A stretch of DNA of 64,000 nucleotides, from contig JAQFVV010012498.1 of the NCBI GenBank assembly GCA_028023455.1, positions 3,378,797 to 3,442,796 on the forward strand, read 5' to 3'. This DNA comes from Epiperipatus broadwayi. Taxonomy: Eukaryota; Onychophora; Udeonychophora; Euonychophora; Peripatidae. Position 1 is the first letter of the stretch. Every line of letters starts with the position of its first letter. Under the pieces are notes generated by a model. That model did no database searches. It was not told where the DNA came from and worked only from the letters and a program-made list of their open reading frames with translations. Shown piece by piece: positions 33,726-46,715 of the stretch. A program made the position numbers and the translations under genes.

Positions 33726-33762
<37 letters not shown>

Positions 33763-33766
<4 letters not shown>

Positions 33767-33785
33767 CCACATACCAATATATATA

Positions 33786-33819
<34 letters not shown>

Positions 33820-33830
33820 TATGTGGTTAT
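33763..33830. repeat. (AT)n-centred hairpin
   Basis: ATAACCACATACCAATAT is mirrored by ATATTGGTATGTGGTTAT around (AT)n. Lies between the family-2 palindrome and a family-1 PLE 3' end. Confidence 0.85.
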
Positions 33831-33869
33831 GGAATGAAATATATAGTGGAATCAAAATGTACATTACAA

Positions 33870-34025
33870 AAATGAATGGATTGAATGATGGGTAATATAA
33901 GTTTATTTTGTGTACATTTGTATTAATGGTTGATAAAGATTGTCAGTGATTCAATCGAAAATACTTCCAGTAAAGAATATATTGTTTAAAATTTGAATAC
34001 TGTGTAAATACATTTGTTTGAATTA
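33870..34025 (+). mobile_element. PLE family 1, isolated 3' end
   Basis: Matches the 3' end of copy A (reverse complement of 22495-22640): ATGGGTAATATAAGTTTATT, the TTGTATTAATGGTTGATAAA block, and the terminal ACATTTGTTTGAATT. Extreme 5' truncation, in plus orientation. The hammerhead-like hairpin is retained. Confidence 0.8.
33930..33960 (+). ncRNA. Hammerhead-like hairpin, PLE family 1 fragment
   Basis: TTGATAAA, stem GATTG, loop TCAGTGATT, stem CAATC, then GAAA. All five stem pairs are Watson-Crick. Confidence 0.5.
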
Positions 34026-34077
34026 TTAGTATATGATTTAAAAATCCAGACATTTAATGATTATATATATTGTGATA

Positions 34078-34078
<1 letters not shown>

Positions 34079-34118
<40 letters not shown>

Positions 34119-34119
34119 C

Positions 34120-34164
<45 letters not shown>
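34079..34164. repeat. Two adjacent (AT)n tracts
   Basis: AT runs at about 34079-34111 and 34122-34164, separated by GAAATCATA. Confidence 0.95.
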
Positions 34165-34169
<5 letters not shown>

Positions 34170-37100
34170 TTTTTCATTCTCATAAATAAATCATAATGAA
34201 TCAAGCCTCACATTTTAGGTGTTAATTGTAATGGAAAATATATTAAATTAATATAAATGGCGAAAAAGGAATTTAAACATTGGTAATTAATGTAGCATGT
34301 CATATGTGCCATAATAAAAGATGATATGGCCTAAATTATTGAGCAGCATTTATAATGGATAGATTATATTAAAAATAAATAAAATATTTGGATAAGATAT
34401 ACCTATGAGGCACTCATAAATTAACCAAGTTTCATAGTTACTTGTCAACTATAATAAAATGTATGTACAATGCAAGAGAAATAATTTGAAGATACAAAAT
34501 GTAATACCTATTTAATAGGATGTTATACATATATTAAGACAAAATAAATTACTTCAAAATAAATATATCAAACTACAGTATTACCATGGCTAACTATATC
34601 ACAAACTTAATAATCTTGACCATTGATAGGAATATATTGATAATTATTTCTCAGGGCTAATTTAACTTATGTTTAATTATATACTAAATATATTTCGGAA
34701 CAAAAGGAATTTTATTAAATCCAAAATATATTTATTCAATTGACATTACCAATTGTTTGATACTTTCATACCAGCTAGCTTGTAAAAATGATGTACTAAA
34801 AATAGAGAAAAAAAAAAAAAACTCAAATAAAACTCAAAATCATTCTTTTATATAAAATAACTGATATAGCTTTATTTTAACATTGCAACTTTATATTTAT
34901 AATAGCATACATATGCATATATACATATTTGGGAATAATAAGAATAGTTTTACTTTGCAAATGCTTAATTTTTATTTGTAAATTAAGTATAGAGTTTAAC
35001 CATAACACTGATAATTTGCAATTTATATTTACATAAGAACTGTATAAGCTGTTACGAAGTTAAAGAAATATACAAATCAATAAACAAATTGGAGATATCT
35101 TGTTGTATCATAATCTAAGATATAAATATATTTCTTTAATACATTTTTTTAATACTACTTTAAATAAATACCATTTATAAATAGAAAATGACTAAATGAC
35201 AAAATTAGCAAATAATAAATGAATTCAATGAATGAGGCATTTATCAAAAGTTACTTATATACATGTAAGTTATGAATTCATTGTTCATATAATGTAAATC
35301 ATCTAAGTAAACATTTAAAAATAACTAAGTAATTTAAATTTACATTGGAAAAGTTTTAGATGACTACAGCATATACATAACATGTGTGGATTATACTAAC
35401 TGGCCATATGCTTATGAATTCAAACATTTATAATTACTAAATATTGTTGGCTGGTTTGTAAAATGATTACAAATCATGATAACACAAAACACAGACATTC
35501 TTATATTTTAAAGCACTAACATAGTTAAATGCATCCTAAAGAAATCACATCATTTAAACAAACTTATCTTGACATTGCATATTAAAATACAAGCATCTTC
35601 ACCTACTGAGGTGGAAAATTTAAATTAAATCTCATGAGTGATAAATCAAAAGAGGACTCTATAATGCAAATAGCATAAATATATATCAAAAGCATGGTGG
35701 CTTCCAAAATAACACCTACATTTGAGGCAAAAGAAGATGCCTGGACTTTTATGTCTCAGGGCACAAGGAATATATATATATATTCTAACCCAATAAAAGA
35801 GGACGTTATCTATCCATAATAAGAACGTACGGGCTATTTCTACTTCGCCCAGTAACATCAGAGAGCGTCTTCTATTAAAGTAAATCGGACGGGTAGCCAA
35901 ACCCTCTATTCTCTACTATGATATTTTATAGCTCTTCGTTAGGTTAGTTATATAATTTGGCTACAGAGATATGCAGTTCAGACAGAGATAGAATAAAAAA
36001 AATAATTATCATTAATAAAATAGATTTAATAAAACAATTTAGAATAAACTAACATTCTCTCTCTATCTAAAACACATTCTCTGAGCTATAAGTACTTGCA
36101 CTGTTTGACAATGATGATGACGATTTTATTTCATTGTTCATATTACTGACTAAAATAAAACATTCAGCAATTTACCAATATGATCTCAATATTTTATTAT
36201 TATACAATTAAAAGTTTACATCTCTTTAGCCATGCCACACTTGTAATATTAATCATATTGAATTAATTCTTTCTTTAAGAGCACTTATAATACTGACACT
36301 AATCTCAGGGTTCTCTGTTATATTTACTAAATTTTCTCGGCAGTAATGTGTTGTCCAATAGAACTGACACCCTGGTTGGCTATAGAAAACATTTAATTTA
36401 TTTAAATTCCAGGTGTCTTCATCCACATATTGGCTATTATAATATTTAACGAGATGATGACCCTATTCAATGACAACGCATAATTTTGAATAATACTGCC
36501 AATTTATAATCCAGAATCTCAGTTGGAATGATGAAAAGACAAGGGTGCTTTTGTGTCCTTCCATCACCCATGACAACACAATAATTCAACTAAGATTTAA
36601 TACTTAGCAATTCACTTACATGTGTATGGAACAATTTGCAATCAAATATATTAGTTTGGGAATAAAGTGATTTTGCACACACATAAAATAAAATGTTTTG
36701 GTCTGAAGTTTCAATTCCATAAATAATTCTTATTAAATTAAAAATATAATGAAATATTCTGATCTGCAATATAATTGTCTATCTAGTGTATTGAATTTGA
36801 GATTTCATAAATAATTTTGGACTCAAGAAAGTATTGCAAGTATTATGCAGATACACTTTTATTTAGCACACAAGAAAAATGACTCAAAACATCTTTTAAT
36901 AAAACTATATTTATTATTAAATTTCAACAATATTCCAATTTATTCTTACAATTTAACAAAAAACAATCCCTTAGGATTAACATAATAAACAAAAATTTAC
37001 ACTTTAGTTAATCCCATATGGATAAAACAAAATAATAACTAATAATAATTAATCTATGCTTTTAGACTTAGCTTCGAACTACTTCTTTATCTTTGTTATA

Positions 37101-40100
37101 CATTGACTCATATTAATTATAACAAATTAAATATTATTGTCGATACACTAACTTATCAGTTGAGTATATCTTATATGAACGGCTGCTTAACTTTATTCTG
37201 ACTATTTGTTTTAAAATAAAAATAATTGTATTCTAGGCAATGCGTACAAACGATTACTATCATCGTATCTTTAACTAAATGACAGTTTTTATTTAGATAA
37301 CTTATTATAATTTATGGGTTATTTATCAGAAATTACACTTATTATTTTAATATTTACCTGAATAACAACTGAAGTTGTTATACACATTGTTTCCTCCGTA
37401 TAAGTTATATTGTGAGTGCTACTTAACAATTAACCTGAATTAAACTTAGTATTTGAACCCTCCTTTGGCAAATAAAAATTTATAAATCACGCAAATTTAA
37501 ACTTATTCTCTCCATTGACTTATGTGTGGATTACCCGCACTATTCCGACGCACAATCCAGACATTGATCATATATACTAGCACTCTATTTTTACTAAATG
37601 GATCAGAAGGAATTTACCTCCAGTATACCCGTTATCTTGCCATAACTTTTTAAATAAAACACAATATTCTACACCTTCCGTGGTGGGATTATCTCTAATT
37701 TCTCATGAGGAAAAGGGAATAATACCGTAGATACGAAGAGTTAACGACTATATTAAAATAGTTTGGTGGGTCCTTGCCTCTTACCTGGGCATAATAGGAA
37801 CACACACCAATATAATCCTCTCATGGGATTTTAACGAACGAAATAAACTACATACGGTATAAATGGCTGATCGTCCTGGCTCTGGGAAGCGATCGCTTGG
37901 GTTATAACCATACCCGAATTCTAGATTTATTTATTCCCCTCATGAAAAATAAAGCTTTTGGGGAGATTATTTTTCCATCCCTCAAAATAAATACATACAA
38001 TTATTACTAATGTGAATATTAATCATATACTGATGCTATTCAGGGCAAGACAAGCAAATACACTAATTACACAAAATTTATATTCCGGGGTATACTTAAA
38101 TCAACGTCTGTAATCAATGGATAATACAAAATAAACATAATAATTTTCACTTTTGCCAAAGAAACATTCAACAAGTAATTGGTTATATAGTATTTTGAAC
38201 TAAATTAAGTGAATGCGTTAATAAAAAAAATAATTGGGAATAAATTCCGCAATTAACATAGTATAAATTTGTTTAAACTTTAAATAAATAAGATTCTGTA
38301 TAGCACTTCTTTTTAATTACTTTTGATAATTTTAACTAGATATTTTATCTATTAAGTAACTAAACTTTTCCACTTTTACGCATTTAACATATAAATTTAT
38401 ACCCATAATTGCCTATCATAAGTAAACACATTTTATAAAAATATTTTCCATGTCAAATATAAATTTAACCTAATATAATTAAAAGAAAACATACCTTTAT
38501 GATTACTAGGTCATTTAAATACTACTTGAATATACATCTTTTAACCTGTTGATAAAAAATATACATAATTTTTCAAATAAAAAATTATTACTTAACAAGT
38601 GTTTATTATCTTTCTAGAAAAATGTTTTTCCGTTGGGCACTTTATTTAGATGAAGAATTTGATCCTTTCGTAGTTCACAAAGCAAAATTTTAAAACAAGA
38701 AACACATTTTATTATATCATTTTTATGAAAGTTGCATCCATTCTGGCGCATTTAATAATTAAGCAAAGAAAACATAATAGCGTTGGATATTAATTCTTCT
38801 TTGAATTAACTTATATAATTTTGGGATCCAAGAAAGACAATACATAACTTAACATGACGAATATTTTGACGCTTGACGATCACATATATACAATTCTTTT
38901 CCTTTTTAATATTGGTGATACGTACCATTTTATTTAGCTAAACTGGTTTAAGAATAAACTAATGCGCGACTTTTAGGAAATATTATAATCATAAGGGCTG
39001 CAGCTGACTTACGTAGATAGAATTTTACGGACTCTAGCTGAGATATAATATAACATATTATTTTAAAGTTATAATTAAGTCACTTATTGGTTAGTTTTTA
39101 TTCCTACTCTAGGAATTATAAGTCTTCTTTAATAATGAATTTCCGTAATATGCACGCATACAAAATTTTCAATACTTGCTTTGAGAAAATTTATATTTTC
39201 CTTTTTAAAATTATGCAGGTGCATAAGTAAATATCCTTTATCATTCATATTATTTCTAGATAATTTTCATTGAATAAATTATATTTTAATGTGAGGAGCT
39301 TTCATTATTTTTAAATGCAGACAATGTCTGTTTAAAAGAGCGCGAAATTTTATAGTTAACTTTCCTTGGCTTTTATAATATGTCTTTTAAATTATAAATT
39401 TTTCTTTTATACCAAGAAAAAATTATCAAATAAGGTAAAGTTAATAAATAATTGTTTATTTGCTGGAAATTATTTATATTATTTACTTTAAACATAATGA
39501 CGCTTTCAGTGATTACTGTAGTCAATACGGTCATTTTAAACTTTAGCACACGATAGTATAATCTTTTAGTATAAAAACTTTATAATAGGTCGATGGACAT
39601 AGAAAAGCAGAATATCCTATCAATTAAGATTAGCCAAACATGATATTATCAAACATTTAATGGACTGATATTTATTTCTGCAATAAAAAATATAAAAAAT
39701 TTTGTTACCGAATTCCAGTACTCACTCCTTCTTGAAGACTAAATAGCAGACTAAACTTTTTTCCAGTTTTTGGCGGTCTTGTTTTATTTTAGCGACCTCT
39801 TACAGAGAAAAAATCATTTAATTATACATAAACAAAAGAAAAGAAAAAAAAACAAACTTATTACAGTTATATTTGGTTCTGTATGGTTTAAATGAACTAC
39901 AAAATAATTTGACAAATAATGTAAAATAATAAATACATTTAATTAACAAGATTTATTTGTGTTGTATATTTCTGTATACACTATTATCTAAATAATTTAA
40001 AAATTACCAGAAGCTATGTTGTTATGATAAGATACTCATCTATCCCCCCATCTGTCCATCTAAATCAATTACTGTTTATAATTTGTGCTTTTATACTATA

Positions 40101-40335
40101 TTAAATTGCTCTTATGGTTAATATTTTTAATTAATTATTTATGCTCTTTTTTTAAATGACATTAAATTACTAAATTTATTAGTTATTGGCTTAAAACATG
40201 TTAAAGTGAGTAATAGCCTATTTTATTAATCACTTAATATTATTACTATTTTAATTTTTTATTTTCTAGAAAAAGATAGCATTGTTTTCCTGTGGAAACG
40301 ATGCTAAATAGACCAAGTGTCAATAACACTAGGTT
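34170..40335. other. Long unassigned region
   Basis: About 6 kb without a recognised element or gene. The segment 37440-37990 is noticeably less A+T-rich (for example GGGTCCTTGCCTCTTACCTG and GCGATCGCTTGGG) but has no long frame. The 84-codon minus-strand frame 35646-35900 contains LKCRCYFGSHHAF, which I do not recognise. It starts at a locally G+C-richer stretch, and no splice-linked neighbour is evident. Regulatory or untranslated sequence of a host gene cannot be excluded. Confidence 0.45.
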
Positions 40336-40474
<139 letters not shown>

Positions 40475-40479
40475 CTCAC

Positions 40480-41620
40480 CGAAAACAACAATACTAGGTA
40501 TCTAAAATATGTGATTACCATCACTGGAAATATAAGCACTACCACTCATGGATAAATAATAGAAATGGGGAATTTATCCACTCTATCCAGTAACAATACT
40601 AACTGTACTAAATAGGGCCTGCTATACCAAGGCTATTCTACAATGATCAATACCAAGATATAAAAAAAACTTCACAATAATGGACTAAAGTTATTACTAT
40701 AATTTTAACCTCAATAAATAATAAGTAATGTCTGCACCAACAAATAGGTTTTAAAAATCAGCTGACTTACATGTAATTAAAGATAATGACTAGCATATGA
40801 AATATTGGCATGAATATATATAATGCACACATGTATGAAATATTAAATGTTTTAATATTATAAGATTTAATGGATATGAATAAAGGTAATCAGGTTATTA
40901 AAATACTAAATGAAGAACTAAGATAATTATTAAACAATGATATTACTTATAAATATAGTTTTATAAATCTGTACACTTATACAATTCTTATATATATCGA
41001 AATTTAATTTATTGCTTTCTAATTTAAATTGACAAATTAATTTTATCATTTATTATATTTGAATGCCAAAAGCAAAAAAAAAATAAAATAAAATAATATT
41101 ATATATATTTATAATAACACATATTGGCATAGTTTGAGTTACAAAATATCTTTAAAATAAATAAACAAACACACATACTAAAATCGATTTTCATTATTCT
41201 TAAAATTTTAGAATTTGAGAAAAATTTGTAAGCTAGTGTTAACATTTTCATTATATATTCCTTTACAAAGATATATTACATATTGCATAAAACTAAAAAA
41301 AAAAATATAAAGAAAAATAAGATATAGTTGTTTTTTTTTTACCTTAATTGCACTAGTGTTTAATCATTGGGAAAAAAAATCAGCTAGTTATCTTCAGCAC
41401 CATCTTTATTTTCTTCATCCTAAAATAGCTTGATTGACATGAATATATACATATTGCTTATAAATGAAGATATTTACTTCTTGTTATAAAACCATTAATT
41501 TTAGTCATTTCTTGGACGCTCTGTTATATATATACACGATGAAATTGAACATAATTTTTGAATCACTAAATAATTTGAAAGTTATAAAATGGGATGCATT
41601 AATTAAGTATAATAGCTATT
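40480..41620. other. Unassigned A+T-rich DNA
   Basis: No gene or repeat partner recognised. Confidence 0.5.
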
Positions 41621-41624
41621 TTTT

Positions 41625-41995
41625 TAAACTGTTTAAAGAATGCCAGGTTACTTTTGAAGTCCTATGTTTTACTGAAGTTTCCACTGATGTTTAATGGGCA
41701 AGTAGAAAGGCCAACACCTTAAAATGATAAAGTTGTAATTAGCACATTGTTTTTTAGTAGAAATCCTTAATCAAATAATTTTTTAAAGTAATTTATAAGA
41801 GCAATTTGAAGAAAAATGATGAACAAAAAATAATGTCTTCTTTTTTTAAATCTATCACCTGCCAATCTCATTCCCACCTTTCATAGATCACGTGCTGATT
41901 CAAAAATAATCTTTAACATTTTTGTTTGGCAATTTAACCTTTTTTTAAAATAAAAAATAAGAAGTGATTTCAATAAAATATATATATATATATTA
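41625..41995 (-). mobile_element. Fragment of the small Gypsy element (leader and integrase edge)
   Basis: Close to 45870-46240 in the same orientation. Shared runs include ACTTTTGAAGTCCTATGTTT, the GGGCAAGTAGAAAGGCCAA block and the CACGTGCTGATTCAAAAATA block. Similarity stops in (AT)n at about 41995, with no adjoining LTR. At the low-coordinate end the minus-strand FKQF motif of the integrase is kept and then diverges. Confidence 0.7.
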
Positions 41996-41999
41996 TAAT

Positions 42000-43320
42000 G
42001 ATTGGATGGTATCAGAGAGACTTAACGTATCTACACTACAGGGTGCCACTAGGCATTTGAACGTAGAAAATTTATAAAGTAGGCAGATACGTAAGTTTAA
42101 AAAAAATAATTTTATTTTATTTTATATATTTTGATTCCGATCATTAGTCCATTGTCACTAGCTCAGAAATTAACACTCAAACATTTATTTATGCACATAT
42201 ATATAAAATTTAACATTATTATTTTAGTATGTTTACTTTAACATTTAACATTTTTTAAAACTTTTATTTTAGATTTTAATTTACATTTTAATTTTTATAC
42301 TATTATAAGTTTGCATGGATGGATTTATAAAAGTTGTTTATAATGTTGAGTATAGATCAGTTACATAGATTACACAGTTAAAAACATTCCAAAATAAACA
42401 TAAACGATCAAAATATAAAGTCGTTGATGGACATGCAGAGGGAAATTTTTAAGAAACCCAATGGCATTCATCATAAGATGCCACATTGACACAAATAACT
42501 TAAAAGACATCCGAATAAATACATTTTAGATACTCACCGTAAGGTATCCTTATTTACCGAATGTCTATATATTTTGATCAAATATGAAAACCAAAACATA
42601 ATTAACCGATAACGAATCCATGCAAGCATCTATACCCAACATAAATTTAATGCATTTTTATTTAGAGTGTCAAGTATGAATAGACTACATAGATTGCACT
42701 TGAAAAGAAAATATTTTATCCCTTATTTAACCTTAGGCCAAAAGTTTGCAGTTAAATCAACATCAATCCATCTGATATATTGATGTATTCAATGTAATAC
42801 AAATACAATAGCACAAGTATAGGTTAAGAAAAGAAATTGACTCTCATCCAGATAGGAGTACTACATCTATCTGATGAGAAGAGCAATAAAAAAAACTCCA
42901 TAGGAAAGAACTGCGGTCTCCAACTTATAATTCCCTCTATTTGGTCAAATGGGAGTGTGCGGCGTATAAAGTGATTCTGCCTGTAGCGAACCTCATACTA
43001 TATCTACTAATTACACCAATATATCCAATCCATTGACCTAATTCAACTATGAAACCGAATAACCTAAGATTACCCTCCCCTAATATAACTTTACAAATCT
43101 ATATAGCCATTCATGCCCAACTTAAATTTAACTTTTATATAATTTAATTTAACGAAAAATAGAAATCATAATAAAAACTTAAAGAACAAAAAATAAATAA
43201 ATAAATAAATGGAAATGATTTTACAAAAGAAATACATCAAATAAAATTATAACTAATTTAGTCAGATAGGAATTTCTTCTATTTAAAATATTGAAACGTT
43301 TAGCATTTAGAGTTCTTTTG
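42000..43320. other. Unassigned region
   Basis: Mixed A+T-rich DNA. The stretch 42840-43080 is richer in G+C but shows no convincing protein frame on either strand. Confidence 0.45.
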
Positions 43321-43322
43321 TT

Positions 43323-43760
43323 TAGAAATGTTCATTAATTATATATTTCTTAATGTTTTGAAAAATGTCCATAGTCTCTGATTTCTTGTAATGGAAGGTG
43401 TTAATTCCCACAAAGTTATAAGGAGATTGGTGTGCAGTTCTGATGGTATTCTTCCGGGCCTTGATGTCCTGTGGTCCACATGATTGGAAAATGATGTTTC
43501 ATTTTTTTTTAACAATTGAAGGAATTGAAAGTGCATCTTTCAATCCCTTCTCCAACCCTCTCCAACTTAACACATATCTGTCCTCTCTTAATAATAATTC
43601 TTCAATCACTAAACTTTTTATTTCCAAACTTTTTCTTTTATATGTAACTTTAGGATCCAATGGACATTACATCATCGATGATGATGATCCTTTCATTGAG
43701 GTCTGATTTCCCGATGGATTTCTTTCACTGGCTATTAGTTTCTATTGTTTTCTCCTATCT
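43323..43760 (-). pseudogene. Degenerate ORF of unknown family
   Basis: Reading the minus strand with one in-frame stop after KKK near 43508 gives a coherent, non-repetitive protein-like sequence. Pieces include LDPKVTYKRKSLEIKSLVIE, EDRYVLSWRGLEKGLKDALS, FQSCGPQDIKARKNTIRTAH and YNFVGINTFHYKKSETMDIF. Its ordinary amino-acid usage contrasts with the low-complexity frames around it. I do not recognise it. It lies beyond the 3' LTR of the element at 44201-46628, so it does not belong to that copy. It may be the gag or accessory gene of another retroelement, or a decayed host exon. Confidence 0.4.
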
Positions 43761-43964
43761 GACCAGTGCTTGTACATTTTAAATGCCCAAAGGCTAGTTT
43801 ACATTTGACTAATTAAAACAATCATTTCCATTTTATGATTAATTAATGTGTTTTCCAAAATTAAAGATATATTTTTATCTTTAAATCGTTTTAAGTTTTT
43901 GCTATTAAAATACTTTTTCTATTTTTAATAAAGTTTTATTTTAATAATTTTTTTCATCTGTGCG

Positions 43965-43967
<3 letters not shown>

Positions 43968-44015
<48 letters not shown>

Positions 44016-44024
44016 ATAAACTTG

Positions 44025-44068
<44 letters not shown>

Positions 44069-44075
44069 CAAGTTT
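43968..44075. repeat. (AT)n tract and (AT)n-centred hairpin
   Basis: An AT run at 43970-44012 is followed by AAACTTGTATGTATAT, (AT)n and ATATACATACAAGTTT at 44018-44075, a perfect inverted repeat. Confidence 0.85.
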
Positions 44076-44200
44076 AAGATGATTTTTTAATTTTCAATTT
44101 TTAATTCTAAAAAAAGAAGTTTTATTTGTGAACTTTTATTTTTTCATGTTTAATAAAAAAAAAAAGTGTTGTCCTTAGTGCCTGTTACAATATATTATAT

Positions 44201-44582
44201 TGAAAGATTTACATTATAATTCACAAACCAAATAAATATTCAAACAATCAGAATAATACTATATATTTTATAATTTTTAAAATAAATAAATAAATAAAGG
44301 TACAATATATTTATATTTAGCAATTTAAATACTATTGCTAATGATTATTTTACTATACATACATTCATAATTATATACATATATTATGCCATTATAATGA
44401 GGATCTCAAAGAAAGCATATATCATAATAAATAAATAAACCTGAACTATATAACAATAAAAGTATTACGTACAATACACTAATAACTTATTTACAAATCC
44501 TTAAATAAAACTATAGCAAAGACATTTTTTTCAAACTATACTATAGCTTGAAAAAGTAAGGATGGATTTTCTATCCTGTACA
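44201..44582 (-). repeat. 3' LTR of the small Gypsy element
   Basis: Matches 46246-46628 with few differences, for example AAAGTATTACGTACAATAC here against AAACTGTTACGTATGATAC. The flanking minus-strand purine-rich AGTGAGAGAGTAA is the likely polypurine tract. Confidence 0.85.
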
Positions 44583-45153
44583 TTACTCTCTCACTACAAA
44601 AAAATGTATTGGTATATGAACAACTATATCTATGAGAGTAGAAATATATGCTTGTACAAAATCTCTATAATTATACCTATACAAAAAAATACAATATTAT
44701 AACATAACTTTACAATAACCTAAAACACTGGATGAAACAAGACCTTTGCTTTTTCCAAACTTTCTTTCCTCCCTAATCATTTTATAAAACAACTATCAAA
44801 TGTCAAATCTTTATTTATTTTTAGCTTTATTTTAGCTTTTCTCAAGTTTTCCATTTGATTAAGATTATCTATAAAAAAAGTCCATTTGGGCTTTCCTCTC
44901 ATTTGTAATCCCAAGTTTTATTTTTGCTTTGCCTACTTTCATCCATTTATTACTTACAATAATTTAAGTTAAATGTAGGAAAAAGTAACAATTAATACAA
45001 CATTCATCTAAGAAGATTAGAAATAAACATATTTACATTTTCAAAACATTCATAAAAATAAATAAATAAATATCCATACAAGCTTTACCTTAAACTACTT
45101 ATTACATGAATTTTCTCAAAATCTAAAATAATGTGAGACCAACATATTATTGA

Positions 45154-45905
45154 TCAAGCATAAGATATTGGCCAAAGACTCCTGGCATTATATGTTCCCT
45201 TTAAACCATCAGAGGTACATATGACATAAGCATTAATCCCTACCTCTTTCTCAATTTGGTATGACCTGTCATATAAATTGTAAAACTTCTTGAATTTATG
45301 TTCTTGTGGATGACTAACATGGGGGGTGCAAATTAAAATGAAATCTCCTACCTTAAACTGACTAGGATGCTGTGGTCCTTGCAATCCATGCCTATATCCA
45401 ATCTTGGCCATGTTGTCTCTAGCTTTAACAATGTCATTATCATGATTTAGTTCTTCTGGTATGACAGGTAAAGGAGTTCTAACCACAAGTGACTCTTCTC
45501 ACCCAAAATGCAATCGTGTAAGGGTAAAACCAGTAGACTCATTCCGAGTTGTATTGATGTATGCTAACACTGACTTTAACTGATTGACCCATCCCTGATG
45601 ATTTTCATCAAGATATACCCTAAACAATCAACTTAATTCTCTCACCACTCTTTCACATGGATTAGATTGTGGGTTGCGTATAGAGATGAGTACCGGTTTA
45701 ATATTCTGAATCCATAGCCAATTCTTCCATTCTGATGTCACAAATGCAGTGGCATGATCAGTCAGTATAGATTCCGGTTTCCCAATTATTGGAAATTGAG
45801 AGGATCTGTCAGTACTCTTATAACTTCACCGGCTGATGTTTTCTTTAATGGGTATGCTGTTACATATTTTGTAAACTGTTTGAAGACTGCCGGTTTACTT
45901 TTGAA
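45154..45905 (-). pseudogene. Gypsy-like integrase (core and C-terminal domain)
   Basis: Minus-strand product in order: FKQFTKYVTAYPLK with TSAGEVIRVL (start of the RNase-H-like core), a stop, then ESILTDHATAFVTSEW (second catalytic Asp). NIKPVLISIRNPQSNPCERV follows (third residue Glu), then HQGWVNQL, YINTTRNESTGF and, after a stop, the open 110-codon frame 45154-45486. That frame carries FKVGDFILICTP and ends YNARSLWPISYA, the C-terminal DNA-binding domain. The first catalytic Asp lies in the degraded edge near 45900 and is not visible. Integrase joins element cDNA to the chromosome. Several stops make this copy inactive. A homologue lies at 56226-56505. Confidence 0.85.
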
Positions 45906-46245
45906 GTCCTATGTTTTACTGAAGTTTCCACTTATGTTTAATGGGCAAGTAGAAAGGCCAATGCCTTAAAATGATAAAGTTGTACTTAGCACATTGTTTT
46001 TGAGTAGAAATCCTTAATCCAATAATTTTTTAAAGAAATTTATGAGAGCAATTTGAAGAAAAATGATGAACGAAAAATAATGTCTTCTTTTTTTAAATCT
46101 ATCACCTGCCAATCTCATTCCCGCCTTTCATAGATCACGTGCTGATTCAAAAATAATCTTTAACATTTTTGTTTGGCAATTTAAACTTTTTTAAAAATAA
46201 AAAAATAAGAAATAATTTCAATAAAAAAATACATATATATATATA

Positions 46246-46625
46246 TTAAAAGCTTTACGTGATAATTGACAAACCAAATAAATATTCAAACAATCAGAAT
46301 AATACTATATATTTTATAATTTTTAAAATAAATAAATAAATAAAGGTACAATATATTTATATTTAGCAATTTAAATACTATTGCTAATGATTATTTTACT
46401 ATACATACATTCATAATTATATACATATATTTTGTCATTATAATGAGGATCTCAAAGAAAGCATATATCATAATAAATAAATAAACCTGAACTATATAAC
46501 AATAAAACTGTTACGTATGATACACTAATAACTTATTTACAAATCCTTAAATATAACTATAGCAAAAACATTTTTTTCAAACTATACTATAGCTTGAAAA
46601 AATAAGGATGGATTTTCTATCCTGT

Positions 46626-46628
<3 letters not shown>
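46246..46628 (-). repeat. 5' LTR of the small Gypsy element
   Basis: 383-bp partner of 44201-44582. Its outer TG abuts the (AT)n tract at 46629-46684, so this element too borders a microsatellite. Confidence 0.85.

Positions 46629-46684
<56 letters not shown>
46629..46684. repeat. (AT)n microsatellite
   Basis: Pure AT run outside the 5' LTR of the small Gypsy element. Confidence 0.95.
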
Positions 46685-46686
<2 letters not shown>

Positions 46687-46715
46687 TTATTTGGATGAAA
46701 TGTTAATTTTGGAAA

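Larger units (their letters stand above)
30651..33727. mobile_element. Palindromic head-to-head pair of Penelope-like elements (family 2)
   Basis: The left arm (30651-32144, minus-sense element) and right arm (32170-33727, plus-sense element) are reverse complements with only occasional differences. They are separated by a 25-bp unpaired centre at 32145-32169. Both arms are 5'-truncated at the same point and carry the PLE 3' end outward. Arm length differs mainly by a longer (AT)n in the right arm (33530-33601) than in the left (30774-30783). The matched truncation point and high similarity imply one origin, not two independent insertions. Confidence 0.9.
44201..46628 (-). mobile_element. Internally deleted Gypsy-like LTR retrotransposon
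   Basis: Direct repeats of about 382 bp (44201-44582 and 46246-46628), both beginning TGTACAGGATAG on the minus strand, enclose 1.66 kb. The order on the minus strand is 5' LTR, about 340 bp of leader, integrase core and tail, 3' LTR. Gag, protease, RT and RNase H are absent, so a large internal deletion joined the leader to the integrase. The primer-binding site position is lost in (AT)n at 46232-46245. Confidence 0.8.

Noticed and set aside
37440-37990. G+C-richer block as a possible host exon
   Set aside because: No long frame and no recognisable protein on either strand. Left as unassigned.
42866-42905. CTGATGAGAAGAGC followed by GGAAAG, resembling a hammerhead core
   Set aside because: The intervening sequence does not form stem II, and there is no PLE context. 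Only the PLE-linked motifs were kept.
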